Below are positions 33,547 through 43,133 of a DNA stretch of 64,000 bases, piece by piece. The DNA lies in contig JBGSTO010000685.1 of NCBI GenBank assembly GCA_041736465.1, positions 1-64,000 of the forward strand, given 5' to 3'. Position 1 is the first letter of the stretch. Each line of letters starts with the position of its first letter. Source of the stretch: JAJUJL01 sp041736465. GTDB taxonomy: Bacteria > Chloroflexota > Anaerolineae > Anaerolineales > UBA4823. Under the pieces are notes generated by a model. The model worked only from the letters and a program-made list of their open reading frames with translations, did no database searches and was not told the origin of the DNA. The position numbers and the translations under genes are program-made.

Positions 33547-34797
33547 TCATCGTTTAAACCGTTCGATGAACTCTTCCACTGAAACCCTGGGAGGGCGAAT
33601 ATACCACCAGCGCACCCACCACAACCCAAACAAACTCAAAAATGGTAGGGGAACATACATGGCAGCTGCTTCTTCATTTCCCTGAATTGTAAGCAGGAAT
33701 AAACCCCACAGTCCAAAGCTCAACAGGATGAGCGACAACCACACACCCAGTTTACCTGTACGTTTCCAGCGCGCCTCCCAGGTACAGAAGATAACAAATA
33801 AAACCGGAAGCATCATCACAAAATTCGTGGTCGCCGTGCGATAAGCGACTAAATTTGTGATGACAATCGTCAACAGCGCGGTCCAGATGAACCAGCGCTC
33901 CTCTTTGCCCCAGGCCCATACCCACTCAACCAGCAGGTAGAGGTAAGCCACGGCGTGCAGGAAAGGACTGAGCGATTTGCTGATGCCAGGCATCGTATTG
34001 GCGATGGTGGACAGCACGGATCCGATCCGGCTGGTGTAATTGGGGTAATCCAACAGCTGCCCAAGCCATTGGAGCGGCCAACCAGGCAGTAAAATCAGTG
34101 TAGCTGCTAACAAGAGACCCCCGGTAATCACTACCCCCCCGATAATGTCACGCCGCCGAGTCGACAGCGCCCAAAGCAAGACGAAAGGCAAGATCAAATA
34201 AGCCATCTGCGGCTTTGCCGTTGAAAGCGCCAGCAAGATACCCGCGGCGAAATCCTGTTTTTGAAGGATCATGTACAGCGCCAGCGTTATCAAGAGCGCA
34301 TTTAACCCGGCAAACTGCCCGATGATCACAGTACGAGTACCGTGATACCAGAACAGCGAAAATAACAGCAATACAACCAGGCGCAAGGGAGAAACCTTCC
34401 AGTTTGCCAGTCGAATACTGACCGCACCCAACAGCACCAGGCATATTTCCAGCAGCGTCATCCATAATGCCCGGGCAACCGTGTACTCGAACACACCAAA
34501 AGGCGCAAAAAACAACATCGAGTGCAGAGGATATACGAAATGGGCAATATCTTCCCCTTTGGATACGTCTGCAGGGCGCCCGTAGATCGCCTGCTGCGAT
34601 GCCAGACTCACCTGGGGATCGTATGGGCTGGTGCCTTCCATCACCCACAGGTGCGCCCCGGTCCAGCGTGCCAGGAAATCATTGCCTCCAGGGTTTTGCT
34701 GCGCAAAGCGGTAATTTGCCCAATACAAGCCGGCAACAACTCCTGCCAGCAGCAGAAGGAGCACCAATCGAATGATCAGGTTGCGTTCCTCTTTCAA
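33547..34797 (-). CDS. GT87-family (DUF2029) membrane glycosyltransferase
   Basis: The 416-residue polytopic protein has the first loop NPGGNDFLARWTGAHLWVMEG followed by SPYDPQVSLASQQAIYGRP, and the motif LSTAKPQMAYLILPFVLLW, both typical of GT87 proteins. TTG at 34797 is chosen: it overlaps the upstream TGA as TTGA and has GGAG seven bases before it, whereas longer readings only enter the previous gene. Likely adds a hexose from a polyprenyl donor; substrate unknown. Confidence 0.8.
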   Translation of the reverse strand: MKEERNLIIRLVLLLLLAGVVAGLYWANYRFAQQNPGGNDFLARWTGAHLWVMEGTSPYDPQVSLASQQAIYGRPADVSKGEDIAHFVYPLHSMLFFAPFGVFEYTVARALWMTLLEICLVLLGAVSIRLANWKVSPLRLVVLLLFSLFWYHGTRTVIIGQFAGLNALLITLALYMILQKQDFAAGILLALSTAKPQMAYLILPFVLLWALSTRRRDIIGGVVITGGLLLAATLILLPGWPLQWLGQLLDYPNYTSRIGSVLSTIANTMPGISKSLSPFLHAVAYLYLLVEWVWAWGKEERWFIWTALLTIVITNLVAYRTATTNFVMMLPVLFVIFCTWEARWKRTGKLGVWLSLILLSFGLWGLFLLTIQGNEEAAAMYVPLPFLSLFGLWWVRWWYIRPPRVSVEEFIERFKR

Positions 34798-35969
34798 GGC
34801 TGCTCCGAGTGCTTGAGAATTTTCCAGTACTCCCAGATCATCAGCATGAACAGCAGCGTCCGCACCGGGACCGTCATCCACAGACCCCAATCGAAACCCC
34901 TGGAAAGCAGTACAGGCCATTCCAAAAGGTTAATACTGATCAGGGTCAGGCTGAATAATAAGGCTTCTTTTAGAGGCAATGCGATTAACAGCACCGGAAG
35001 TAAGTATAGCACCCATTGTGGACTCCAACCCGGCGTCCACAATAAAAATACACACCAGGTGATCCCAAGAAAGGCAAAAAGCTGGCGAGTGTTGTTTATG
35101 CGTACTTTCCAAAAAAACCAGCCCCCGATGGCAGCAAACACCGGTAGGGTCGCCCAGGCCGGGAAGCGCGCAGGATTGCCGCGCGGCTGAGCTGCCAGAG
35201 CCGGGTTATTGCGCTCGCTTTCGGGGCCGAAATTACCGGTATTGAGATTGCCATCGATCAAAGCCCAGACCGTCTCCCAGGATCCTTTACTGCCCTGGGA
35301 AATCAGCGAAGCCCGCGTCATCTCAGGTGAAGCCAGCCACAACGCACCATAGACGCAGGCGGTCAATCCCAGGGAAGCCAGGGTAATTTGTAAAGCACTC
35401 CTGCCGGGCCTTAAGCGCCAGAGCGCCGGCAGCGCCAATAATGGGAACAGCTTGGTCAAAGCCCCCAGGCCCAGCGCAATGCTGGCGTGAAGACGGCGGT
35501 CTTCGAGCGCCCAATACATTCCCAGGAGCATCAGAAACGATGCCAGAGGGTCGAAATACCACCAGCCGTAGGCCAGTACCAGTAGCAGCGAGAAATAAAT
35601 CCAGGCGCGTTTTTGCGCATCCGGCTCAGGAAATACTCGATAAATCAGATGGGTGAAGACAGCCACCTCTCCAGCCTGGAATAAGGTCATAATCAGCGCG
35701 TGGAGCTGATCGAAGACATGCTGTTGGCCGCTTGCCAGCAGGTACAGCAGCGCAGAAAGATGGGGAAATACCGGTGGAAACTCCACCCAATAATCGATAA
35801 ATGGACGACCCATTCCTGCCAGCCTGAAAAAGTGCACAAAATCCCCATAGCCGCGCAGGCCTTCCAGTGGCAGTGCCATAAAAAGAACAAGGCGGGCTGC
35901 CAGAAACAAACCCGCCAGGCGAACCGGTTCCCGGCTCAAGACTGCACCGAGTCTAGTGTTTGCGTTCAT
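34794..35969 (-). CDS. GT-C-type membrane glycosyltransferase-like protein
   Basis: This protein of about 391 residues has around nine helices. The first loop GYGDFVHFFRLAGMGRPFIDYWVEFPPVFPHLSALLY and the LGLGALTKLFPLLALPALWRL segment resemble GT87/DUF2029 enzymes. ATG at 35969 lies inside the end of the previous gene; ATG at 35975 is equally possible and no ribosome site decides between them. It overlaps the next gene by 4 bp. Confidence 0.75.
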   Translation of the reverse strand: MNANTRLGAVLSREPVRLAGLFLAARLVLFMALPLEGLRGYGDFVHFFRLAGMGRPFIDYWVEFPPVFPHLSALLYLLASGQQHVFDQLHALIMTLFQAGEVAVFTHLIYRVFPEPDAQKRAWIYFSLLLVLAYGWWYFDPLASFLMLLGMYWALEDRRLHASIALGLGALTKLFPLLALPALWRLRPGRSALQITLASLGLTACVYGALWLASPEMTRASLISQGSKGSWETVWALIDGNLNTGNFGPESERNNPALAAQPRGNPARFPAWATLPVFAAIGGWFFWKVRINNTRQLFAFLGITWCVFLLWTPGWSPQWVLYLLPVLLIALPLKEALLFSLTLISINLLEWPVLLSRGFDWGLWMTVPVRTLLFMLMIWEYWKILKHSEQP

Positions 35970-37539
35970 AGATATCATAACTGCCGTACGTAACCACCCA
36001 CTCGAAAGCGCCGGAGGAGAGCACAGGCTCATACACCCGCCAATCCTTGGCTGAGGGACCGACTACCAGGTAATCCACTGCCTGCCAGTCCGGCGAATAC
36101 TCGACCTGTATGGTTGGATCGATCAAAGTCCGTTTATTAAAGGCCACATGCAGCGTATCCGGGGGATAGCGAAACGGCATCTCCAGTAAAAAGTTCAGCT
36201 GCGCCTCATAGCTCTCCACCTGGCTGCCGCCAGGTGTATTCTCGTTAAGGTAAGCCGCAGCTTGATAGACCGCGCCTCCGGATAGGATCGGCAGCGTGAT
36301 AACGGCGACCAGTAAGAATACCGTCATCTTCTGAGCGAATAACAGGATGCCGATTAACGCCCTCCAGCGATCTGGCTCGCGCTCGCGTTTCAACACGGAG
36401 GCAGCCGCCCGAACGCTGTCGGGAAGGTCGAAATTAAGCGTCCAGCGTTTCAGCAAATCCGCCTCGAAGATTGCTCCCAGGAACAATACCGGGAAAAGAT
36501 AGCGCGGCCAATACATGGCGAGCAGCAAATACCATCCATACCAGCTTACCAGAAAGCCAAGCAATGCCGCCCTTAATATCCAGTTCGGCAGCTCAGCCTG
36601 CGGGAGGCGCTCCTGGAAAACCTCTCGCCCCTCGTGCATCCAGTGCCAGGCAGCTGACACCAGCGCCAGGGTGAGTCCCAACCCGAAAGCCAGGGCAACC
36701 GTCCATGCCACCAGGCGCACGTGCAGCGCTGGCACCACCGCCGACATACTCAAGTAACCTTCAAGGGGCTGTCCTGGCAGGCTGCGATCAACCAGTAGTG
36801 CTGCTTGCAGCCGAAGCAGGCCCCACCGGGCAAGCCACGCGCCCAGACCTGCCAGGCTGGTCTTTGCCAGAAGATCCCAACGCCGGGCCAGAAGACACGC
36901 CAGCATTCCGGCGGCTATTGCTGCTGCCAAAGCCGGGGGAATTTGCGCTTTTGTGATCAGGGCGACACCCCAGGCGCAGGCAGCACCCAACCCGGCTGCC
37001 AGCGCGGTCATTCCGCGCTGCTGCAGCGCACTCAAGAATAAGCCGAAACCAGCCAGCAGCCAAAAAAGCGCCGGCATTTCCCCAAGCGCCTGGCGACCTA
37101 TCAAAATCGGATGCAGCTTATCATTCAAAGGCAAGAGCAGCACCAACCCCAGTGCTGCCCAGGCTGTCCGGCGGTCATACAGGCGGCTTGCCAGATTCAA
37201 GAACAAGGCCAGAGCGCCTAATGTAAACAACACCCCGGGCAGCCGCCCCTGCCAGACTCCTGCCCCCAAAATCCGGAAAGCAAGCGCTACCGGCGCCACA
37301 ACCGGAAACGCTGCCGCCAGGCCGGGAGATTGGCGCACGCCGTCGTTGATCTGTCCATAGAATCCGTCTTGCGCCCAGTTTCGCGCCAGCATCATCGTCC
37401 AGCCCTCGTCCCACCAGAAGGGAGGGGTCAGGTCAAGCTGGTAGAGCATGAGAACGAGGATAAGTATCAGCCCCAGGCTCAAAGAGAATGGCAAGAGCCG
37501 GTTGGGAGGGGCTTGCCGTAGGAGAATTTTCTCGCTCAC
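35953..37539 (-). CDS. GT39-like membrane glycosyltransferase
   Basis: The 528-residue polytopic protein has PPFWWDEGWTMMLARNWAQDGFYG, the DE-containing first loop of PMT-like GT-C proteins, then GRQALGEMPALFWLLAGF in place of the usual second motif. A soluble C-terminal segment follows. It begins with GTG in a GTGA overlap with the stop of the WbsX-like gene. Probable transfer of a sugar to a surface glycan; substrate not readable. Confidence 0.75.
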   Translation of the reverse strand: MSEKILLRQAPPNRLLPFSLSLGLILILVLMLYQLDLTPPFWWDEGWTMMLARNWAQDGFYGQINDGVRQSPGLAAAFPVVAPVALAFRILGAGVWQGRLPGVLFTLGALALFLNLASRLYDRRTAWAALGLVLLLPLNDKLHPILIGRQALGEMPALFWLLAGFGLFLSALQQRGMTALAAGLGAACAWGVALITKAQIPPALAAAIAAGMLACLLARRWDLLAKTSLAGLGAWLARWGLLRLQAALLVDRSLPGQPLEGYLSMSAVVPALHVRLVAWTVALAFGLGLTLALVSAAWHWMHEGREVFQERLPQAELPNWILRAALLGFLVSWYGWYLLLAMYWPRYLFPVLFLGAIFEADLLKRWTLNFDLPDSVRAAASVLKREREPDRWRALIGILLFAQKMTVFLLVAVITLPILSGGAVYQAAAYLNENTPGGSQVESYEAQLNFLLEMPFRYPPDTLHVAFNKRTLIDPTIQVEYSPDWQAVDYLVVGPSAKDWRVYEPVLSSGAFEWVVTYGSYDIYERKH

Positions 37540-38627
37540 AGGCTACCTACAGTTTGTAGCGCGTGATGTGTCGCTTCCAGGTAAGCTCTTCCCCAGCGCT
37601 CATCTGGTTCAAGGTGGCACCCCTCGCCCCATTCATTCCAGGCATTGATAAATAGCAGCCGTTCCTGTTCCGGAAAGGAGGCTACTTGCCGCAGTGCATG
37701 CACCAGCCAACGCTCGTACAGCTCAGGTGTGGAGCTGTGTAAAATCGTTGGCTGTGTTCGCCGGCGGGCAGAATTATCCCATATCGGGGTTACGCAGGGG
37801 TATCGCCGGTAACACGGCGATGGTTTTCGAAGCATTCGCGTTTGGAATGCCTGGTAATCATATACATCTACGTAGCGGAAACCAAGCTCCAATGAGAGAC
37901 GGCGCAGCACCTTGCGAACGAGAGGCAAGTGCTTTGAATCAGGCTGGAACTCCACTGAAGCATCGAATCCTAGAGCAACTGGGTCTGTATGTTCCGAAGG
38001 GAAGCTCTCGACCCGCATCAGGTATAGCTCCCCCACACCAGACCGGATGGCTTCTTCTCGCCAGGTGTCAGTGGTTCTGCAGGCATCCGGCAAATGCGAA
38101 GCCCGGTAGACCAGGAACAACGGGCGTCCGTTTATGCGGAGATAGCGTGAATCTGCGAAGGCATTCAGGAGCCAGAGTATGTGTTGGCGATCATCTTCAA
38201 CCGAATACTTCTGTTCCATCAATATTTGCCGGGAGCCGCCATCCCAGACCCGCGTCCAGGCCTCGTTCGCCCAGCACAGGCAAAACGGAAACTCCGGCAG
38301 GCCCGATTCAAGCACGTCCTGAAATGGGCGCTCTAGAAGGCGCTTACCGTTGAACCAATAATGATAATAGCAAAACGCTTCGATTCCATAGGCCCGCGCC
38401 ATGGATGCTTGAGCAGCACGCACTGCCGGATCGCGCAGATCATAGTACCCCAGCTCTCCCGGGGTATGCGGCTGGTAATGACCATCAAAGAGAGGCTGGG
38501 ATTTACGAACATTGGTCCATTCGGTAAATCCAGCTCCCCACCAACGATCGTTTTCAGGGACAGGGTGAAATTGAGGCAGGTAAAAAGCAACCGGGCGTGC
38601 AGCCTGGGAACGGATCTGATCAACCAC
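37536..38627 (-). CDS. WbsX-type glycan protein (GH99-like domain)
   Basis: The 363-residue soluble protein starts PVAFYLPQFHPVPENDRWWG, with FTEWTNVRKSQPLFDGHYQPH, YYHYWFNGKRLLERPFQ, FCLCWANEAWTRVWDG and a C-terminal FINAWNEWGEGCHLEPD. These mark the WbsX/GH99-like family common in O-antigen and cell-wall glycan loci, some members fused to rhamnan synthesis proteins. It may trim or transfer mannose-like sugars. It starts with GTG overlapping the end of the GT4 gene by 8 bp. Confidence 0.88.
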   Translation of the reverse strand: MVDQIRSQAARPVAFYLPQFHPVPENDRWWGAGFTEWTNVRKSQPLFDGHYQPHTPGELGYYDLRDPAVRAAQASMARAYGIEAFCYYHYWFNGKRLLERPFQDVLESGLPEFPFCLCWANEAWTRVWDGGSRQILMEQKYSVEDDRQHILWLLNAFADSRYLRINGRPLFLVYRASHLPDACRTTDTWREEAIRSGVGELYLMRVESFPSEHTDPVALGFDASVEFQPDSKHLPLVRKVLRRLSLELGFRYVDVYDYQAFQTRMLRKPSPCYRRYPCVTPIWDNSARRRTQPTILHSSTPELYERWLVHALRQVASFPEQERLLFINAWNEWGEGCHLEPDERWGRAYLEATHHALQTVGSL

Positions 38628-39789
38628 TGTAATATTTTTCTATAATTTTCAGGAGTTTTGGGGCTGCCGCTCCGATGTCGTGCCGCTCCCTTACCTTATT
38701 TCGGGCCGCCTGCCCCATTTTGAAGCGTAAGTCACTGTCTACTAATAGCATGGAGACATGCTCAGCCATTACATAGAAACCCTCGTATGGCGCGGCTATT
38801 CCGGCATCTTGTTCGATAAACTCCACCGCTCCACCAGAGCCGTGGAAACAAACGATGGGCAGCCCGAGTGCTGCCGCTTCCAGCATCACCAATGGATACG
38901 GGTCTTCTCTCGAAGTCAAGGCAAATAGATCGGAGGCAGCAAAGTACTCTTGTGAATTGCGCTTTTCGCCGATGAAACGCACTTTCTCGCCTGGCACATT
39001 TCCTCGAATTCGACTCCCAAGTTCCGAAGAATTTCCGTAATGTGGATCACCGCCAACCCAAATGAAATAAACCGGTTGGGGGAGCTCCCGCATAGATATT
39101 GCGTGAGCAAGCTTGATGAAAAGATCAGGGCCTTTGCGCCAATCCGTAGTACCACACGCGCAAACGATAAATGCCTTTTCTGGTATGCCGAGCAAATTGC
39201 GCATGCGCGTACGTGTTTCGGCGATATTTACCTTCGTTACATTATTGGTGTCGATAAACTCATAAACTAGATCGATCTGACCCACTGGAACTCGATGGTT
39301 TTGGATAAGATTATCCTTTACCGCGTTCGAAACCGCAATCCAACGATCGGTGAGCTTAATCGTCGCGTTGAAAGCGTCACCATCAATATGATTCGATATC
39401 CAATTTTCTAGCTCGTGAATATGCGTAATGATAACCGGTGAACGTGAAGCCAGGGCAGGCAAGACCGTATGGTTCGTGACCGTATTGGAGTATACCAGGC
39501 CAAAAGAGCACCCCGACAGCCACCCGTTCAGGCGAGTCAAGTCCAATCGATTGGCGGCTCCCGCGAGACCCAGCCGGCGCAGCCGCCGAGCAATGAATCC
39601 CTGCGGCCCACTGCCAAGGTTGAGCGTGTCAGCCAGGGAGGCATATGCACCAGATAGGGATCCTGTTTCGCGCAGCACAATCTTAAAGGGAATGGAGCTG
39701 TTTTGCTTAAGCCACGATAAGAAATTGAGCAGCAATATCGGAGCGCCAGTCAGGCCCGCGCTGTGACCAACAAACAGGATCGGTTTCAC
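38620..39789 (-). CDS. GT4-family glycosyltransferase
   Basis: The 389-residue GT-B enzyme has VGHSAGLTGAPILLLNFLSWL at the start, a donor-side motif DLFALTSREDPYPLVMLEAAALG, the E-x7-E-type signature of GT4, and VCFHGSGGAVEFIE. It uses a nucleotide sugar in the cytoplasm. It starts with GTG in a GTGA overlap with the previous GT2 stop, so the genes are coupled. Confidence 0.9.
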   Translation of the reverse strand: MKPILFVGHSAGLTGAPILLLNFLSWLKQNSSIPFKIVLRETGSLSGAYASLADTLNLGSGPQGFIARRLRRLGLAGAANRLDLTRLNGWLSGCSFGLVYSNTVTNHTVLPALASRSPVIITHIHELENWISNHIDGDAFNATIKLTDRWIAVSNAVKDNLIQNHRVPVGQIDLVYEFIDTNNVTKVNIAETRTRMRNLLGIPEKAFIVCACGTTDWRKGPDLFIKLAHAISMRELPQPVYFIWVGGDPHYGNSSELGSRIRGNVPGEKVRFIGEKRNSQEYFAASDLFALTSREDPYPLVMLEAAALGLPIVCFHGSGGAVEFIEQDAGIAAPYEGFYVMAEHVSMLLVDSDLRFKMGQAARNKVRERHDIGAAAPKLLKIIEKYYSG

Positions 39790-40661
39790 TTCGCCCCGTG
39801 GTTTCTTTGAAAGAATGATCCAAGCCGCCGCGCCAATCGAACCGGCAGTTCATGGGGATGCTGGACAAAATAGCGAACCGATATCATCAGTTCTGCCAGA
39901 ATCCAGTAGCGCAGCGTGTGCCAGTGGCGTATCCCAGGCGGCAGAGATTTGCGAAAACGGCGCAGAATCTCCCGCTGGCGTTCGCTGGTTCTGCCTGCCA
40001 ACATGTCCTGGTAAGTTTTGGCTCTGGCATGCAGATGGAAGTTTCCCCAGGTTTCATCCACATAAATAACACTGGCAGCGCCTTTCCAGGCTGCCGCGGC
40101 AATCCGCAATAAGAAATCCAGATCCATGCTGTAATGGTCATCAGAATCATATAAACCTACCACCTTGTGCAGGTCGGCGTGGTAGAAATATGCAGAGGGA
40201 TTATATGGGTATGGATTGACTGCAGGACCAAGCAACAGATCGAAATATCCTAAGCGCCGCGGGCGATTCACTATACGCAACCTTAAATCATCGTCCCAGA
40301 TGTTGCAGTTCCCAACCAGCAATGAGGGCGAAGCCAATTGCTCGAATCGAAGAACGATCTGGTTAAGAACACCCGGCTCATAAGTATCGTCTACATTGAG
40401 AAAACCTAACACGCTTCCCCTTGCCGCCGCCACACCCCGATTCATAGCATCAGACTGCCCACCATCTGTCTGTGATATCCATCGAATGTGCGGAAATCGC
40501 TGCTCATAGTCGCGTAATACATCCAGAGTGCCGTCCGTGGAACAGCCATCCACCACCAGATGCTCACAATCCTGACAGTTCTGGGCAATCACGTTTTCAA
40601 GGCAGGCAGCGATGAAGCTAGCCCCATTGAGAACCGGGGTGATTATGCTAAGAGAGATCAA
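39786..40661 (-). CDS. GT2-family glycosyltransferase
   Basis: The 291-residue GT-A enzyme has SIITPVLNGASFIAACLENV, VVDGCSTDGTLDVLRDYE, the metal DVDD-like motif LNVDDTYEPG and MDLDFLLRIA. Such proteins add one sugar to a lipid-linked glycan from a nucleotide donor. TTG at 40661 overlaps the stop of the preceding GT4 remnant as TTGA. Confidence 0.88.
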   Translation of the reverse strand: MISLSIITPVLNGASFIAACLENVIAQNCQDCEHLVVDGCSTDGTLDVLRDYEQRFPHIRWISQTDGGQSDAMNRGVAAARGSVLGFLNVDDTYEPGVLNQIVLRFEQLASPSLLVGNCNIWDDDLRLRIVNRPRRLGYFDLLLGPAVNPYPYNPSAYFYHADLHKVVGLYDSDDHYSMDLDFLLRIAAAAWKGAASVIYVDETWGNFHLHARAKTYQDMLAGRTSERQREILRRFRKSLPPGIRHWHTLRYWILAELMISVRYFVQHPHELPVRLARRLGSFFQRNHGAK

Positions 40662-40879
40662 TGAGCCCCCAGTTCTTGAAACAATTCAGCATAACGTGCT
40701 GCCTGGATCATGTCATCGCATGACTCTTCCGCAAATCGCCTGCTCGAACTCCTGAAGTCTGCGCCACTGCGGATGGATGCGATCGCATCACGAAGCGTGG
40801 TGTTCAATGCACCCTCTGAAACATCTTCCGCCAGGAATCCGGTGATACCAGTTAGAACCATTTCCGGTAAACCGCGCAA
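40658..40879 (-). pseudogene. C-terminal remnant of a GT4 glycosyltransferase
   Basis: About 73-80 codons encode only the end of a GT4 enzyme: GLPEMVLTGITGFLAEDVSEGAL, then SSSRRFAEESCDDM and YAELFQELGA, matching the last helix region of such proteins. The catalytic first 300 residues are missing; upstream the frame runs into the end of the GT2 gene at 40897. No own start with a clear ribosome site is seen except TTG at 40879. It looks like a deletion or replacement scar within the gene train, still joined by a TTGA overlap to the next gene. Confidence 0.7.
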
Positions 40880-40896
40880 TCTCTGTGCTTGTTTGA

Positions 40897-41919
40897 TCAG
40901 CTCCCATCCAATCCTGAAGCAGCGCCCGGCTTGGGCTTCGACCTTCGGGACTCTTCGCTGCCGGTGATCCAGCTAATCAGTTCAGCGTAGGCTGCCGCGT
41001 AACCGGCTTTTCCGGTTAACATCTCCCGGATCGTAAATACCAGAAATCGCAGGGTATAGCTCAACGTTGTAACCATCCACAACAGTCTGCTTCCCAAATT
41101 TCCCAGACGATAATACATCTGGTAGTAGCGCAAGGCGCTTCGGTACTCACTCTTTTTTGCCCATACCTTCACTTTAGACAGCGACTGGTCGCCCAGATGT
41201 ATGATTTCTGCCTCCGAGACATACCCAACCTGCCAGCCTCGGCGCTGCGCGCGATGGCACCACTCGACGTCTTCAAAGTAAAAATCGAAGCCCTCATCCA
41301 ACAAGCCGATTTGAAGAAGTGCTTCCCGGCGCCCCAACATACAGGCGCCAGAAATGCATGCCACCGGCCCGCTGATACGCCGCTCGAGCCGGGCTGCCTG
41401 CCATCTTTCCCACAGACGACCACTGGGTAATCCCTGATCCAGAAGCAGCAGTCGGGCCAGATACCAGGCCAGAGTCAAGTTGGGCCGGGCGCAGAAAGAT
41501 TGGATGCGCCCATCCCGGCCGCGAATTCGCGGGCCAATCAAGGCATATTCCGGATGCTCGCGCGCTGCCGCCAGCAGTGTGTCCAGTGCGCCAGCTCGTG
41601 CCAGCGTATCATTGTTTAAAATCAGCAAGCACCGTCCCCGCGCATGGTGCATTCCGAGATTGTAATTACGCGAAAATCCCTGGCGCTCAGGCGCCTGCAG
41701 AGTATGCACTGCAGGAAAGAGCCGTTGTGCTTCTTGCAAGCAGCTGTGCTGCGAGCAATTGTCTACCAGGATTACTTCGAAAGTCGTGTTTGGTGGGCAC
41801 TTGAAGATGCTTTCCAGGCAGTTGAGCGTATCGGTGCAGCCATCCGAATCAACGACAACAATAGACAGCTCAGGCTGATCCATTCCATTTCGGAGTTCTG
41901 GCAATCGGGGGATCATCAT
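40897..41919 (-). CDS. GT2-family (rhamnosyltransferase-like) glycosyltransferase
   Basis: The 340-residue enzyme has ELSIVVVDSDGCTDTLNCLES, VILVDNCSQHSCLQEA, NYNLGMHHARGRCLLILNND (DxD-type site), SGACMLGRREALLQIGLLDE and FYFEDVEWCHRAQRRGW, the classic order of rhamnosyltransferase-like GT2 proteins. A hydrophobic stretch near 280-300 may hold it to the membrane. ATG at 41919 or 41916 overlaps the upstream stop. Confidence 0.9.
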   Translation of the reverse strand: MMIPRLPELRNGMDQPELSIVVVDSDGCTDTLNCLESIFKCPPNTTFEVILVDNCSQHSCLQEAQRLFPAVHTLQAPERQGFSRNYNLGMHHARGRCLLILNNDTLARAGALDTLLAAAREHPEYALIGPRIRGRDGRIQSFCARPNLTLAWYLARLLLLDQGLPSGRLWERWQAARLERRISGPVACISGACMLGRREALLQIGLLDEGFDFYFEDVEWCHRAQRRGWQVGYVSEAEIIHLGDQSLSKVKVWAKKSEYRSALRYYQMYYRLGNLGSRLLWMVTTLSYTLRFLVFTIREMLTGKAGYAAAYAELISWITGSEESRRSKPKPGAASGLDGS

Positions 41920-43055
41920 CGCCGCGCCAAAGCCGCTTCTTCCAGCAGCGCCAAAATCTGCACGGCAGTCGCTGACCAGGAAAAACGCCTCGCCTGCTGG
42001 AGCCCCTTTTCCCTAAGACCCTGCCGCAAATCTGGATCGGTCAGCAGGCGCAGCAGACCCTCGGATAGAACCGCCTCATCACCCGGAGGAACCAACCAGG
42101 CAGCCTCCCCTGCAACTTCAGGCAGAGAGCTTGACGAGGTTGCCAGGACAGGGCAGCCACACGCCATCGCCTCCAGAACCGGGAAGCCAAATCCTTCGTA
42201 GAGAGACGGAAAAATAAACAGCTCTGCCTGGCTGTAGAATACTGGCAGTTCCTGGCGCGGTACGAGACCTACCAGGTGGACTCGCCCAGCAGCCGGGCTG
42301 CTATTAAACCACCGGCGCACTGGGGTTTCATTCCAGACCGGCACACCGGAGATGACAAAATCGTGCTCCACCTGCCCGGCGATTCTCTCAAATGCCGCCA
42401 GCGCGCCTATCAGATTTTTGCGCGGGTGGAAGCTGCCAGCATAGAAGATGAACGGCTTTGTCAAATGGTATTTCTCACGCAGCGCCAGTCCGTCTAGCTC
42501 CGTTTGAGGCTCAAATCCGTCTGGAACTCCGTGCAGGACCGCGCGCACGCGCGCCGCAGGTACATTCAACAGCCGAATCACATCTTTCCGGGTATGTTCA
42601 GAAACAGCATGGATCAACTCGGCTCGAGTGGTCAGTAAGTTTACACCCAACCGGAAATACAACTGATCGAATAAGGACCAATCATCGGGGTGCAGATGAT
42701 AGAGCATGTCGTGGATCGTTACAACCACAGGACAGGGGGCATACAATGGCCGTATGTGGGCAGGAGCCAGCAAAGAGTCGACTCCCAGTTTCTGGCATGC
42801 CCTGCCAACCGAGATATGATCCCATACCAATCTTGCCGCGGCTGAACCCGCGCCGCTTGAAACTGGCAGGGCAATTTCAAAACTCTGTATCCCCGCTGTT
42901 CGAAGCTCCGGTGATAACATCTGACCACGTCCGAGCAGCACCGTAATCTTGTGATGCGTTCGGACTGCTGCCATCCCACCCAATAATCCGCTGAGGTAGG
43001 TCTGGATGCCAAAGCCATGATAGTCAAGGATGCGCCCCATTACGGCGAAGTGCAT
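41916..43055 (-). CDS. GT4-family glycosyltransferase (mannosyltransferase-like)
   Basis: The GT-B enzyme of about 379 residues has GRILDYHGFGIQTYLSGL at the start, TKPFIFYAGSFHPRKNLIGALAAF and ELFIFPSLYEGFGFPVLEAMACGCPVLAT with the EGFGFPVLEAMA signature of GT4 mannosyltransferases. ATG at 43055 is chosen because homology begins there; an upstream TTG at 43133 adds a non-conserved stretch. Next to three other soluble transferases it would extend the repeat unit in the cytoplasm. Confidence 0.9.
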   Translation of the reverse strand: MHFAVMGRILDYHGFGIQTYLSGLLGGMAAVRTHHKITVLLGRGQMLSPELRTAGIQSFEIALPVSSGAGSAAARLVWDHISVGRACQKLGVDSLLAPAHIRPLYAPCPVVVTIHDMLYHLHPDDWSLFDQLYFRLGVNLLTTRAELIHAVSEHTRKDVIRLLNVPAARVRAVLHGVPDGFEPQTELDGLALREKYHLTKPFIFYAGSFHPRKNLIGALAAFERIAGQVEHDFVISGVPVWNETPVRRWFNSSPAAGRVHLVGLVPRQELPVFYSQAELFIFPSLYEGFGFPVLEAMACGCPVLATSSSSLPEVAGEAAWLVPPGDEAVLSEGLLRLLTDPDLRQGLREKGLQQARRFSWSATAVQILALLEEAALARR

Positions 43056-43133
43056 TGGATATTTGCCGATTCTTACTGCTGCCCGTCTGCCGCCCGGTTT
43101 TGGCAAATCACCACTCCAGGTGGTGCAAGCCAA

